64,000 nt of DNA, from NCBI GenBank assembly GCA_033002965.1, contig JAURVB010013304.1, positions 62,001 to 126,000 of the forward strand. Direction: 5' to 3'. This stretch comes from Piper betle. Lineage: Eukaryota; Streptophyta; Magnoliopsida; Piperales; Piperaceae. This document shows, one piece after another, positions 39,197-52,455 of the stretch. Both the position numbers and the translations under genes were made by a program. The notes beneath the pieces were generated by a model. The model was given only the letters and a program-made list of their open reading frames with translations. It did not search any database and had not been told where the DNA came from. Numbering within the stretch: position 1 is the first letter of the stretch; each line of letters begins with the position of its first letter.

Positions 39197-42024
39197 TCAC
39201 CTTCTCTTCATCGCCTCTGCAATCTTCATGGCGATCCAGTAAGCAACAGATTGGATGGTGATCATGGGATTCACCCCAACAGCAGACGGCAAGACACTCC
39301 CATCGCAAACATACAAGCCCTCTGCCTCCCAACTCTCCCCTCCCCATCAACCCCTCCTTCCTCCTCCGTAGCACCCATCCTACAGCTCCCCATCTGATGT
39401 GCGGAGCAGTACATGGTCCAATACTCTTCCCCAGACATTGCACCCCCAACTGCAGAGACCTCATCCAAGAACACCTCCAACTCCTCCTCCTTCAACCCCT
39501 TGCATGTCATCCTCTGTCCATCACTCCTGTGCGTCCCAACCTCAACTGCACCGGCAGCAACAAGTATCCTCAAAGCTCTCCTCAACCCTTGTCGCAGCTC
39601 TTCCATGTCAAACTTGTCCAACTTGTAGCTGATCTTCCCTTCCTTCCTCACCACCCCGCACCCCCTGTCCCTCACCAGAGCAAAGAGGTGGGATGTCCTG
39701 CTGTACCTCACCAGATCCTCCTTCATCTGCCTCCCCGATATCCATGGGAAGAGGACGCTGAAAGCTGCCGGCCCCAGCATTGGAGCTTCTATCACAGTCC
39801 CTTCCTTGACCTTGTGGAGAGATGTGAGTATGCCGCCCTCCGTCTTCTTCCCTCTGAGGTCGGATACGGTCTCTGGGAAGTATCCCCAAGCCATTAGAAC
39901 AGGGTGGAGGTGAAGGTTCCTCCCAATGTTCGGGTTCTTCAACCCGCTGGCGACCATTAGAGGTGGTGTCAACAAAGACCCACATGCAGAAATGGTGATT
40001 GTTGCACTGATTTGGAGCTCTTTGCTGATCCCACTGCCCAAACTGGTCGCCATAATTCCCACACACTTCTTCTTCTTCTTGTCGAAAGATTGGTTTTTTT
40101 CTAGGATGAATCTGCTTGCTTTGCAGCTTGTCAAGATCACGGCGCCATGGTTGACTGCATCAACCAGCCATGTCCTGTCCGTCCCCTGCTTCTCCCCTGC
40201 TCTGCATCCAAAGCAGCAGGAGCCGCAGTAGTGCTTCTCCGAGCTGTTGCGGGGATGAACTCGACGTCCAAGCCGAGATTGTTGCAGCCCTTTCGCAAAA
40301 CCTGGTTCTGGAATCCTTCCTCGGCGCATCGTGTGTGTGACCCCCAACCTCCGGTGGACGGCATCCATGGCCGCGGCGTAGGCAGGGGAGGTGAAAAGTG
40401 GGAGCTTTTGAGAGACCGCCCACTCTTTCAGAAGGGTGGGCGGGGTTCGGAGGCAAGCCGACCAGTTGACGGCGGTGCCACCGCCGACGGTGGCGCCGGC
40501 CAAGATCATTATTAGGGCGTCGTCGGTGGTGAGCATGCCCCCCGACTCGTACATCTGCTCCAACGACGGGCCTTCCAAGCCGGAGTAGTCGCTGGGCGTG
40601 AAGTATCGGCCTTTCTCGACGACGACGACCTTGTGGCCAGCGCCGGCAAGGATGGCGGCCGCGACGCCACCACCCGAGCCGGAGCCGACCACCACCACGT
40701 CGCAGTCGATGCGGTGGACTGCTCCGGCGGCGGTGGCGGCGAGTCCCTTATCGTTGAGAGTTCGGAGGAGGGAGGCGTCCGTCTCCTTCGTTGTGTCCAC
40801 CACGCCCTTGTCGAGCGGCCGGTCACCGGCGACGTTCTCCGGCGGGTCGACCTTGTCGGTTTCATAGCCTATTGCCTTCCATGCCAGGTTCTCCGAGTTG
40901 ACGTCTGTCTGCAACCCAACAACACAAAAAAGGAAATTTGAAAAGTAGTACCGGGCATGAGCTCGTATGGCTTTGTTTCCCGTAAAATTTGTTTTTTTTG
41001 TTTTTTGGACATTTAAAAAGTCTTTTTGTAAATAAATTTTTAGTTGATTAGATCGAAGAAAAACGCCATTGGTTTCAGCTTTTATATGACAAGATAACAA
41101 CTTGTTTGGTTGAAAGTTGTCCCTTAAATCGTTGATATTTACAAGGTATATTGTAATTGGCCACATCAAGTTTTGCCGGCGAAAGTAATTGGCCCTTCAT
41201 TGTAACTTCCAACGTTATGGGAATTGGGAGCTAGAACATAAAACATAATATGGTCTATTGTAACTTCCAACGTTATCGGAATTCGGAGCTAAAACATAAA
41301 ACATAATATGGTCTCGGGGCAAATAATACCAAAAAAATCACCTTATCTAATCATAACTACGGAAATTCCAATTTTGCAAGAATGGAGGAGCCCTCACCAT
41401 GGACAAGAAAGTGAAGAAGGTGAAGATCTTCAACACCCCAAATGCAAGCCTCAACGGAACCAAGAGCCTCTCCCCAGACCATCTCTGCAACACAGACTCC
41501 CTCTCCTCCACGGCCATGTCCGAGAACCTCCTCACGAAGGGGAACCTCCCTCCAAGCAGGAACTCCGACACAAAAGCAGGGTGCCTAGTCGGGAAGACAA
41601 GAGCCAGAGTATGACCTTCACAACCACCAAGGCCGCCATCGGTGCCCTCCGATGAAGTTTCTCTGCAACCTGCAACAAACCCATATCAGAATTAGCACCT
41701 CTCTCTTTTTCTCTCCTTCTCTCTCTCGTCTCCTTGAAAGCAAGCGTTGATTTTTCAAGCCACCCACCTCATCTGGGATGGGGTTGACAGAGCAGGAAGC
41801 CGAGTAGAAAGCTTGGGCGGACTTGCTGGGCGGCTCCTCCCCGCCGACGACCGGCGCAGGCAGGGAAGGGACCAACGCCTCGCACACGGCGGCAAGCGAC
41901 TGCAGCGTGGATGGAGAGAAGTCATGAGAGTAGCAGCAATGGCTGCCTTGCATGGCAATTGTGCTGCTTCCTCCTCTGAGAAGAGGGTGGGGGCTGATCT
42001 TCTCCTCTCATTGCCTTCTTCCAT
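39197..42024 (-). CDS. Long-chain fatty alcohol oxidase (FAO, GMC oxidoreductase), several frame breaks
   Basis: Predicted FAD enzyme oxidising long-chain fatty alcohols to aldehydes. Three exons: 42024-41768, 41669-41398 and 40908-39197. N-terminal landmarks are [15 protein letters not shown] and a hydrophobic stretch ([10 protein letters not shown]). The large exon holds the FAD site ([20 protein letters not shown]), [30 protein letters not shown], the C-terminal HQMGSCRMG and, after a frame change, [17 protein letters not shown]. Frame breaks lie near 41946, 41567, 40330, 40252 and 39331. Four act as one missing base (G, C and T runs among them) and one as an extra base. Compensating all five gives about 747 residues with every junction in phase, the family's usual size. 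Pseudogene or sequence error is unresolved. Confidence 0.85.
41199..41317. repeat. Tandem duplication of about 59 bp in an oxidase intron
   Basis: Two nearly identical adjacent copies containing ttgtaacttccaacgttat and aaacataatatggtct lie in the intron between the second and third oxidase exons. Confidence 0.85.
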
Positions 42025-43780
42025 GGCTTTGTTGGTTGATATTTATTGATGTAGTAAAGATTGGAGAAGATCATACGCATATATATAGAATAGCAAAGCA
42101 TGGGGCTAGGAACGGTTGTAGGAGAGAGTTCTTGTAGTAGTAGAAAGAGACGAGAACGCAAGTGCTGTGATTCATGTGATATGACGAGAAGATGTATGTA
42201 TAAAGTTATTATTAACCAAAATTAATTATTATTAATGTTAAAAATTATACATATAAAAATATATAAAAAGAATTTACCTACTAATTATCAATCACCAATA
42301 TTAAAGTGACTAATTTTTTTATTCTTATCGTGTTTCAGTTTTTCTTATGTCATTTTTTATTCTAAGCGCATAATAATTTTATAGCCCCTAATAATTACTT
42401 AATTTGAAATTCTTTTTATTATTATTTATTATTATTATTAAAGAGTTAGATTATAATTTTACTTAAATTAGAAATTTAAAAGATATTAATAACTTTTAAT
42501 ATATTTATAATGTAATATGAAAGTAAAGTTTTCTTACTTAATAATATATATTTGATTTAAATTTTACGGATTTTATATATTTATATATTTACATATTCTT
42601 ATTTATCACTAAAAAAACTTAATTTAATTTCATTCGATTTAAAAATAAATTCTATTTAGTTATCAAAATTTTTTACTTATTAAAATTAAAATTACTTTTA
42701 ATATATGTATGCAACTCTATTTTTTGTTAAAATTAAATAATTTTGAAAGTAATTTTATATATTTTTAATATATATATTATCAATAAGTTTTAAATATACC
42801 TCACACATTACTCGGGTCTTTGTAGTTGATATTATATTAATTATATAATTATATATAAATGGAGTTTACTCCTAGTTAAATCAGATTTATTATATATAAT
42901 GACTCCCAGTTGAATTAATTATCTCACTACTTTCTTTCATATTTGAATTATATAAGCTATAAGTTTGATTTTATCCTTTCTCAATACTATTAATAACGAT
43001 TTAATTTATATACAAATAAAAATATATATTAAAGAGTCAGTAAAAATAGTGGGTAGAGTGTTTTAAGGGCAAGGCTAAATGTAAGAATTGGCATTTTTCA
43101 TAATAATGATTATAATAATCAATACTAATATTATTGTGTATTGTTCAAATATTTGATCATATCATATACACACACACATTAACTATAAGGTGATGAATAT
43201 ATGTAGGAGCGGAATACGCTGTGTTACAATGACACGTAAAGAGATAGGGGAGGAAGATAGGGTGAGAATTTTTTAGTAATAATAACTATAAAAACTTTCA
43301 TCATCCTTATTCATCAATACAAACTTGAGTAACTCCTTTTCATGTAGTAAAATATGTAAAGATAAATAAATGAGTTATTCACTTATTAAAAGTAATTGGC
43401 TTAATAGGCAGAAAATTATACTATTTACGTAAACTATTTATCAATCTATAAAATTTACCTACACACTAAATATGAAATGTAACATATATCAGGAGAATTA
43501 AAGTATGACGTGGCCAAAATATTTTTATTATTAAAATATAAGAGGCTAGGCTACCCCTTGGTGAGTTGCGTAAACATAAATAAATGAATAAAATATTTAT
43601 TTTACACAAAAATAATAATAAAAAGTAAATATATATTACTTGTTGCAATGGAGTCGTACAGACACTGACGTGAGCACAAATCACGTGGGCGCACGCCCGT
43701 TTGTCCTAAATAATTCCGGGGCCAAAATAGGCATGTGGACTCTTAATGCCTTCATCATCTACACCGGCCAACATAATGTA
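42025..43780. other. AT-rich intergenic DNA
   Basis: Upstream region of the oxidase gene followed by very AT-rich sequence. No exon, RNA gene or bounded repeat recognised. Confidence 0.5.
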
Positions 43781-43799
43781 CCTGGTACGCCACTTTGTT

Positions 43800-45764
43800 T
43801 TGCCAACCCAACTAGCATTCGATTGAGGGTGCTTGCTTCACGTCCCTTGTCTCGCCGCCCCAGGCCCGTCGGCCCCTCCCTTGACTCGCTCCCAAAGCCT
43901 GCCGCACCCCCTTGCCACCGGCCTATCCACCCCCCGTCAGCCCTCTAGCCCTCCCCACCCCCGCCCCCCGCTGCCGCCCTCCCTCCCCTGCACCCGGCCC
44001 CTCGCTCCCCTGCCCCCAAGCCACCGCGACCCTTCTACCCCCCACGCCCCCCCCCCCCCCTCGCACCCTCCTCTCCCCAACCCCGGGCCGGAAGTCACCA
44101 GCGGTGAGGTGGCATCGGAAACAGATGGGGGGGGGGGGGAAGAAAGAGGGGAGGGTAATATGATAATAAAAATTTTACTCGATCACATTCGAACCAAATT
44201 TTTATTATAAAATAAATTTAAAAAGAAATAAAATAATTTCATAATAAAAATTTAACTCGAAATCTACTCCGAGTCATAACTCGAGTTAATACTATGAAAT
44301 AAATTTTAAAAAATATAAAATAATTTTGTAATAAAAATTTGACTCGATTTGCAGAAAATCGTGCCAAGTTTCTATTATTAAATTATTTTATTTTTTTCAA
44401 ATTTATTTCATAGTATTGACTCGAGTCCGACTGAGTCAAATTTTAATTACGATAATATTTATTTTTTAAAATTTATTTTGTAATAAATTTGTTTTATAAT
44501 AAAAATTTTACTCGATCTCGCTCGGGACCGAGTCAAGTTTTGATTACAAAATATATTTAAAAAACACTTGACTCGGTCGCCCCGCTCTCGACTCAAGTCA
44601 ATATTAAGAAATTAATTTTAAATAATAAAATAAAATAATTTTGTAATAAAAACTTAACTCGCTCCCTACTCGAGTCAATATTATGAAATAAAATTTAAAA
44701 AATTTAAAAATAATTTCGTAATAAAAACTTAACTCGCTCCTGACCCGATTCAATATTACGAAATAAATTTTTTAAAAAATTAAAAAATATATAATATTTA
44801 CTTGAGTCTAGAGCTAGTCAAGTTTTTATTACAAAATTATTTTATTTTATTTTTTAAAATTTATTTCGTAATATTCAATCGAGTCAGGAGCAAGTCAAAA
44901 TTTATTTCCTCATTTGTTTAGGCACGCCACCCCTGCCGGTGACCTAGCCGCCAGCAGCCCGTTGGCCAATAATGTCGCCGCCTCGGGGCTGGATGGGCCT
45001 ACTCGGAAATATGCTGCGCCAGTCTCGTGTGGGACCGAATAAAGTTTTTATTACAAAATTATTTCATTTTTTAAATTTATTTCGTAACATTGACTCGATC
45101 TCGTACAAGATCGAATCAAGTATTTATTATAAAAAATTTTATTTTTGAAATTTATTTCGTAATATTAACTCTAGTCAGGGACCGAGTAAAGTTTTTATTA
45201 CGATTTTACCCTCCCATGTTCTCCCCCACCGCCGGCCACCCGCGGGAGGGGGGTGCAATGGCTACGAGCGAGGGCGAGGGGCTGGGGTGGAGGCTGTGGC
45301 GGCCGACAGGGGCGAGGGGAAGGGAAGCCGGCTGGGGTAGGCGGGGGCAGGGACGAGCGGGGGCAGGCTGGGGAGACCGGCTGGACAGGGGCCGGGGCGG
45401 CCAGCGGGGGCAGAGGCAGGGGAGGCCGGCTGGGGCAGGCGGAGCGGCAGGGCGGGGGCAGGGGCGGCCTGCAGGGCGGGAGCGGGGGCTAGGGCGGCCG
45501 GGGGCAGCCAGTTGGGACGGGGGCAGGGGCGGGGCAGGGGCTGGGCAAGGGCAGGGGAGGCCGGCGGGGGCAGGGGCAGCGGGGGGCGGGGGCAGGGGCG
45601 GCCGGCAGGCAGGGGCCAAGGACGGCCGGCGGGCGGGGGCCGGGGACGGCAGACGGGGCGGCAACGAGAGGCTGAAAGTTAGGGGGTGTGATTGTGAGGG
45701 TTGATTGTGGACCGTTGGATTAGATCCAACGGTCCACAAAGGGCAGCGCACTGTAACGCTGCCC
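43800..45764. mobile_element. Composite GC-rich repeat with GACTCGAGTC-type array, right hairpin end
   Basis: A C-rich block (43830-44140) is followed by an array (44160-45200) of roughly 100-bp units. These alternate in direction and combine ttttattacaaaattatttt-like stretches with gactcgagtc-like palindromes. A G-rich block follows (45240-45670). The right end has two nested hairpins: gtggaccgttggatt pairing with its complement to 45738, then gggcagcg...cgctgccc (45741-45764), directly followed by a TA tract. 44925-45000 matches 61168-61250 (ggcgcgccacc, gttggccaa, gccgcctcgggg), so it is related to the element at 60741-61696. The left boundary is unknown. Long proline- or glycine-rich frames here are artefacts. 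Confidence 0.55.
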
Positions 45765-45780
45765 ATATATATATATATAT

Positions 45781-46226
45781 GGAAAAAGTTTTCTTGTACT
45801 CCAGCCATCTTGGCTGTGCTGGAGTTTGATCTTGGCCGTTGGATTAACATCCAATGGCCAAGATAAAAAATAATAATAATAATACGGGCCGCGCGGCGCC
45901 GCCGTAGCAACGACGGCGGAGGGGGTGGGAAGGGTACCCGGCCACGGCGACGGCGGAGGGGTGGGAAGGGCACCGGCCACGGCGACGGCCGAGGGGCGGC
46001 GGCAACAAGGGACGGGGGCGCAGTGCGGCGGGGTGGCGGGCAGGGGCCGAGGGGGGCACGGCAGGGTGGTGGTGGGGGCCGAGGGGGGCGCAGCGGGGTG
46101 GCGGGCGGGGGACGGGGTGGGGGTGGTGTCGCCCGACGGCTGGGGGGGGTGGCGACGCGCCGCGGCGGTGGCGGGCGCAGGACGGGGTCACTCGATGGCT
46201 GTGCTGGAGTACAAGAATCTTTTTTC
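45781..46226. mobile_element. GC-rich inverted-repeat element between TA tracts
   Basis: The left end ttttcttgtactccagcc (about 45788-45805) is matched, inverted, by ggctgtgctggagtacaag...cttttt at 46197-46225. (TA)n tracts flank both sides (45765-45780 and about 46230-46243). Inside the left end is a second hairpin, atcttggccgttggatt to aatggccaagat (45830-45866). Almost the same hairpin occurs at the right end of the element at 59988-60717. The core is about 75-80 percent GC by eye and carries no recognisable gene. It looks like a non-autonomous, TA-associated element of about 446 bp. Confidence 0.7.
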
Positions 46227-46551
46227 ATATTATATATATATATATTAAGTAAGATATTGTGTTGTAATTTTAATTTTATATAAAAATTATTAATGAATAA
46301 TAAGATAAACTATAATAAACTATAATAGTTTTAATTAATAATATTTTTTAATCTTTGCTATATTTTAATTGATTGAAATTTCTACTTTTATTCGTATACA
46401 AGTATTGAATTCTTTTTTATTAATAAGAGTTTGTGTATATAATTCTCAAGTTAGAAGGCAACGCATTTATCAACTTGTTTTAACTTACCAACACTTGTTG
46501 TGTTCAAGCTAGATGTAAGTAGATGAAGGCCAATATGGTGAAAATTATGCC

Positions 46552-46726
46552 TGATTATGCTTGTTTCCTCATGTTTTGCATGCTAAAGTTGTAATTTTAT
46601 GACGTTGAAATTGTCAAGAATTAATGGTATTAAAACTTGGAAATGTTTATCTTAACAAACTTGAAATTTTCAACATCATAATATTAAAACTTTCGCATGC
46701 AAAACATGAGGGAACAAGCATAATAG
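46552..46726. repeat. Long fold-back (inverted repeat arms of about 66 bp)
   Basis: The left arm (46552-46618) contains tgcttgtttcctcatgtttt and gacgttgaaattgtcaag. The right arm (46661-46726) holds their complements with a few mismatches (aaaacatgagggaacaagca, cttgaaattttcaacatcat). The loop is about 40 bp. By eye the arms are around 85 percent identical. RNA from either strand would form a long imperfect hairpin. It could be a MITE or a small-RNA-producing locus. Confidence 0.8.
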
Positions 46727-49700
46727 GGATTTTCTCTCTTGGATGCATGTAAATCACCGACTTATGGTTTTTTTATGTTGTAAAATTAAGAAGGAATGCT
46801 GGCATTACATATTTGGATACTAGATAGCCAGACTGCCAAATAATAACGTCTGCACTAAGACTCTCAAAATCAAAGTATCTGAAAACCTTACAGCCTTAAC
46901 ATCTGACCCGCCATTCCTCCATTAATTTTAGCATTTTAGAAGAGTGGCATTCTCAGGTGTAAGTGTAACACCCAAATTCGGTTCATTCGTAAACTGGATC
47001 GGAAATGCTACTAACAACCGATCCATTCGCTTATTTACTGAATTTGGTCAAGTCAACTCGAATTTACCATCGGTGTTTTAAGACAGTGATGCAAACAATC
47101 AATACATGGATAAGGTGTTTAAGTTATTCTAAATGAATGTTATAATATTCAAAACAACCCAAATTAATTAAAAGTTTGAAAAATAAAGATTTCTAAAATA
47201 AAATAGATAAAGTCTCCCAAAAAATGCAATTGGGAACATCCTACTGACAATAGATATTTTAAGTGTATAACGATAAAAATGTAAAACAATACCAAAACAT
47301 TATATTTTTGCCCCACATTCATGTTATAATCATTTTTATCTTGTTGCGTTGGGTCTCAACCCCCTTAGCTCGTCATGTTCAGTTCTATTCAAGACAAGAT
47401 TCACACGTAGATAATTTCATAATTTTCACACAATAATTCCTTCAAGCAAACATCATATCATTCATCCACAATAAAATATTTTTTATTGTAGCAAATTATC
47501 ACAACACATTGTCATTCCATCTTGGCAGATACATATGTGCAAGTTGCATTGCTACTCTTCTACAGTCCCAACATCGCTCAGTCATTTAGGTTCTTACCTA
47601 TATATATAATACGAAAACTTCAGTAACGAATAGTACTTGTCCAAAAATAACTAATAGTCAAATTGACATAGGATAATGATTCTCTTGTTAAATAAAATCC
47701 ATCATATATTTCTTCATTAGAAACACTCATAAGAGCACTAATCAGGAGTCGTTAGCCTCGGCTTAACTCGTCAGATACCTCGAAATTTTTAAAATATCCC
47801 TTGGACGGGAAAATTAATTATCTTAAATCCCTCTATATCTTTTGTATCGTTCTTGGCCCTGAGTACAGAGGCCGAGTACTCTTAAGCAGATAGACACCTT
47901 TAGTACCCTTTGAATCCACAAGTCTAAACATGCACTGCATTATAGTACCTGTAATCCTCCATATTTCTTCGGGTTTGATGAACTCAAAGGTGGAATTGTT
48001 ATGATCCCTCAGAAATAGAATGACCTGCTCACCAATCTAGAATATGCTTTGACCGACACATACAACCGCTCACGTTACGCGTGAGTCGATTTTCCTTTGT
48101 CTCACATTTCACTGGAAAATTGAGAAAACGATATATATACATAGATCTGGGTAGGGATTATAACATAATAGGCATGAAGGCATCATGATTTGAATTTAAG
48201 TTTTATAAAACAAATTCCAAGGATCTCATCCTCGAAGGTTATTAATATGAAAATTCGTACAACTAAATGATATGTGTGGAGTGGGATATGATAAATCCAG
48301 CGCTCGACACATCCGCTTACCTATTAAAATAAATCATAATAGAGTGAGAAAGTCACACTAAAAGTGAATCCTAAACAGACCTGGTAGAAGCTTCAATTGT
48401 GTCTATACGCCTAAGCGACGAGCTCTTACTCTGTACCTAGACATCAAGACTAAAAACTAACGCTCACTATCTGAATGATGCATTCACACATCTTATATCA
48501 CACTCACATCAATCCACATGATGATTTTCTAAGTTACAGTGCAATTAATTAACAATTCATACTTAACTTATTTAATCAATTCATTAGTATTTATTTTATA
48601 TTATTTTTCTTTATAATAAAAATAATATATTATGCCAATAAATCCAATCCTAACATGATATACAAATAATTATCAATTTTAAATAATTAGGTAGGAGTTA
48701 ATTATACCACGCGTTGTTGGCGATTGGCAATGTTTGTCGCACGGTTAGGGACTCATATTTGACACCATGCGGCGTCCTAAGCTCAATTGGGTTCGGCTAA
48801 ATGAATTTGGTGAAAATCTGACGATTTCTAGTGAATTCTTGCAAATCCGATTTTTTGGCATCTTTCTGCGATTTTTCAATAGCTTTTTGGCAATTTTTCG
48901 GCAACATTAGGCTATTTTTCGACGACTTCCTGGCAAGGTGGTCAGGTTGTGGGTCAGCACCAACTTGTCGAGCTCAACACAACCATTGTGATGGTGAGGG
49001 CGAGGGCGAGGGCAAGGGTGGCGGCCGTGGGTCAGCCAGGGTTGATTGGCTTGCTCGATTGGCCCTTGGCTGGTCACGACAATGGTGCACTGGGAGGAGG
49101 AAGGGTTTCTGGGTAGAAGGGGGAGGCAACAGAGGCACGGCCGTTGTGGAGCCGCACAGCCGGCCACGGAATCGGCATCGGGATCACGGTGTGAGTGCGT
49201 GGTTCTCGTGGGTTGTGGAGGCCAGGCAACTGTCGGGATGGTGGGGGGACAGCTCGTTGGAGCTCTGGTGGCTTCGTTGGCGTTGGCAGCAATGATCAAG
49301 GCGACAATCAGGGGAGAGGGGAAAAACGTCGAGGGAGGGTTTTGGGTGGCAATCTTATAAATAAATGTTTACTCGACTCTAAAAATAATATCTAACTCTT
49401 AATAAATTCCAAAAAAATCTATAAAAATATCATAAAATAAATACACTCAATAACATCAAAATGAGATGTTATATAACTAGTAACCCTCTTAAACGGTTAT
49501 ATAACGCATCCTAATGCATTATTCGGCCTAAAAATAATTCTACAATTAAGTAAAAATAACTATATATTGTCATATACTCTGATAATATATTTCTTATTAT
49601 TTTTTGATGTTATCATTATATACTCGTGTATACTTGACCCTTATCGCTCATAACATATGGCCGGCTTCGGCTTAACACGCGTGTTATAAAATTGATTTGA

Positions 49701-52386
49701 TTCAAACATACGACTGAACCAACTGGTTCGCTAGTGGAAAATTCTAACTCGAGTCACTAATTTTATAGTAAGGACAAATCAAGCATAACCAACTCATCCT
49801 CCATTAATTAGGCATACGCACTTACAATCCCCCACCCTGCCGCTTCAGCAGCTAACCCCCCATTCTACCATTGATTTTAGCATTTGAGAAGAGTGTTATT
49901 ATCTGTTGTAGGGACAAATCAAACATAACCAAATGCTCCTCCATTAATTGTGTATACTTAACTTACAATCCACCACCCTACCGCCTTAACATCTAACCCC
50001 CATTCCTCCACGTTTGCTAGGAAATTTTACCCCTTGCAATCTGAGTGGTGTGTGCGTGCAAGATGGTGGTGCTATATTGGTTTGGCATATTTAGAAGTGA
50101 AATAATCAGAATCAGCTGTAAAGTCATATTTACAATATTAATTGCAAGACCCCAATGGTAACTAGACATACATAGGTAATAGCAATCAACCATTCTTGTG
50201 ATATTTAGTGGAGGATGATTTTGTTCTGTTTGATTGAGTCTTATATCCATATTACAACAGATTAATGCTCTTACTTACAGGTTGTTTAGTATCGGTTAAA
50301 AATGCCCTTATCAACCAGACCCAGTATTTGAGTTGATAGCATCAGCTCAATATTGATACAAAATTTTCCAACTATTTATTTATATGCAAGAGTTAAAAAA
50401 CTAGAGTGATAGTTCCACAAAATCTACACCTATATTGCCTATACCATGGATCCTTCATCTTAGAACTCTTTCCAGTTTCAATAACGAACCTTGTATCCGA
50501 CTTGCTTCAGTTTGGTTGTCTTCCCCAACCGACAATTAATTGCTAACAATTGAGTCACATCGAGACATGTGAACTACAACAATATTATTGCAACCGGTAT
50601 GGTACTACTTAATTTCTTTCTTTATACGTGCTGCTTTCAATTTGTAGGCATGTAGCAGAGAAGATCGCACGTTCCACAATCAAACACCTCAAGAATTATA
50701 AGTGGGAAAGAAGCTTCCAGCACGCACTTAGCTTCAGTTCTATTTCCTACGAGTTCGATCCAGGGACGGTAATTACCATTCTTGGCGCCCCTCTGCTTGC
50801 CAGTTGGCAAGCAATCCCAATTAAATTTGGTTCAACCATGCGAGCGATTCAAACAATTTTATTTCGATCCAGACAGCCTTGAACCAAATTATTTTTCACG
50901 CTCGCGTCTTTTTCGTCCAATGGCACTCCTCCATCCATACCTTCCATCCTTTCCTTTCGGTTACCCAACAATGTGGCCTGCCCAGTAACCACATGGCCCA
51001 CCTCTTTTTCGCCCAACGGCACTCCTCCATCCATACCTTCCATCATCCCTATCAAGCTTAGCCCATTGGCATGGTATTTTACACGTGGTTTGTTATTGGG
51101 TCAATTCAAATATTACGCGGTCGGTCCACTTTGATTGGTTTGGTGCCGGGAGGATTCTTATGTATTGTTGTGGGTTTGGATATTGTGTACCTCTACGGTT
51201 GAGGTCTCTTGTCGACCCCAATTTCTAAATTAGTGGTTTGTGTTTTGGACATTGTGCGCATCTACGATTGAATTATTTTTATCGACTCCAATTTTCGAGC
51301 CGGTGGCTTGTGTTTTTTTATTGTGTAGTGTAGATTAGGGTTATATTTATATATGTTTTGTATACGTCGCACGTATGTATCACATTAGGGTTAGAGTCGT
51401 ATAGGTATGATATTTCAAGTGTACCCTCATATTCCTCTGCTCTTTCCTACCCTCTCCCTCTCTTTTATTTAAATCTTTCCCTCCCTCTTTTTTTCTCCTT
51501 CCCCTTTTTCCTCCAATGTTAAATGCTAAACGTTAGGAAAAGAACAAATGAAGTTTACTAGTGTTAGTCTACAATATGAAAAAGAAAAAGGGCAGATAGT
51601 CCTAAGGACGTCACCGTGCCAATCTTTTTCACTGCGAGGAGTGGGTCAGGAACATATATCAAATGCAGGGGGAGAGGGTTGTTAAACCCCACGTATTGAT
51701 ATAGATCTCTTAAGTTACGCCAACGTACATGCGGACTTGAAAAGAACTCTCGCGATTTGTATCGCATCATTCCAAAATTACAGTATTACCACCACATAAA
51801 CAAATTCCTTACAACCAACACCACAACTTGCACTAAAACAGATCTTTACAATGGAAAACCAGGCCAATTTGATGTCTCTAATGCAAAACAACCAACAATT
51901 GTACGCAAATTGCATGTTCTTTCCGCAAATTGTTCACGCAATTTTGATCCGGATCTACCAAATCATAAAATTAAACATTCAATTGGATTAAGATATATAG
52001 CATTAAACATTCAATCAAATTAACATTTGACTTGGCAAATACAATCTCATCACAAACAACAGAGATACTATAATTGGATCAACAATCATGACCAACAGCA
52101 CGACAACAATTCAAACGTAGTCGCAAAAAAATCTAAAAGAACTACAATTTATGACTACAACGGCAACAAGGCACGGCAAGAGCTAGAATTCCCTCAATAG
52201 GCGATGGGGCTGGACAACTCGGGCTTCGACCACTCCGCTGCTCATCAAGGAACCGCTGGCTCATAGAGTAGCAGAGCTCGAGCGCTAGCAGCGTGTTGCA
52301 GAGCTGGGGGCGATGGGCGGATGGCAGGTGGACAGCCCAGATTGGAATCGGAAGGGAGATTGTAGTCAACCCTGTAGTTAGCCTGA

Positions 52387-52388
<2 letters not shown>
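46727..52388. other. Non-coding, repeat-rich intergenic stretch
   Basis: No supported gene. A sequence beginning tgtaacacccaaattcgg near 46970 resembles the start of some plant LTRs, but I could not find a matching end or target duplication. A GC-richer patch at 48900-49300 gives only low-complexity frames. A roughly 40-bp segment (ctttttcgtccaatggcact and following) is duplicated at about 50908 and 51005. An open frame at 50628-50882 has no recognisable similarity. Confidence 0.4.

Positions 52389-52453
<65 letters not shown>
52389..52453. repeat. (TA)n microsatellite, left boundary of the TA-bounded train
   Basis: About 65 bp of uninterrupted TA. It is the first of six TA tracts that separate successive insertions up to 61706. 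Confidence 0.95.

Positions 52454-52455
<2 letters not shown>

Noticed and set aside
39397..40941. Plus-strand open frames opposite the alcohol oxidase
   Set aside because: They are antisense shadows of a GC-rich coding exon with clear GMC-oxidoreductase motifs.
45090..46283. Long Gly/Arg/Ala-rich and Pro-rich open frames on both strands
   Set aside because: They run through very GC-rich repeat cores, appear in several frames at once and have no domain or splice support. Treated as composition artefacts.
46970..49480. Possible solo LTR starting tgtaacaccc
   Set aside because: No convincing right end, target duplication, primer site or second copy was found.
50628..51061. Possible small genes around 50.6-51.1 kb
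   Set aside because: Frames have no recognisable domain and overlap a duplicated non-coding segment.
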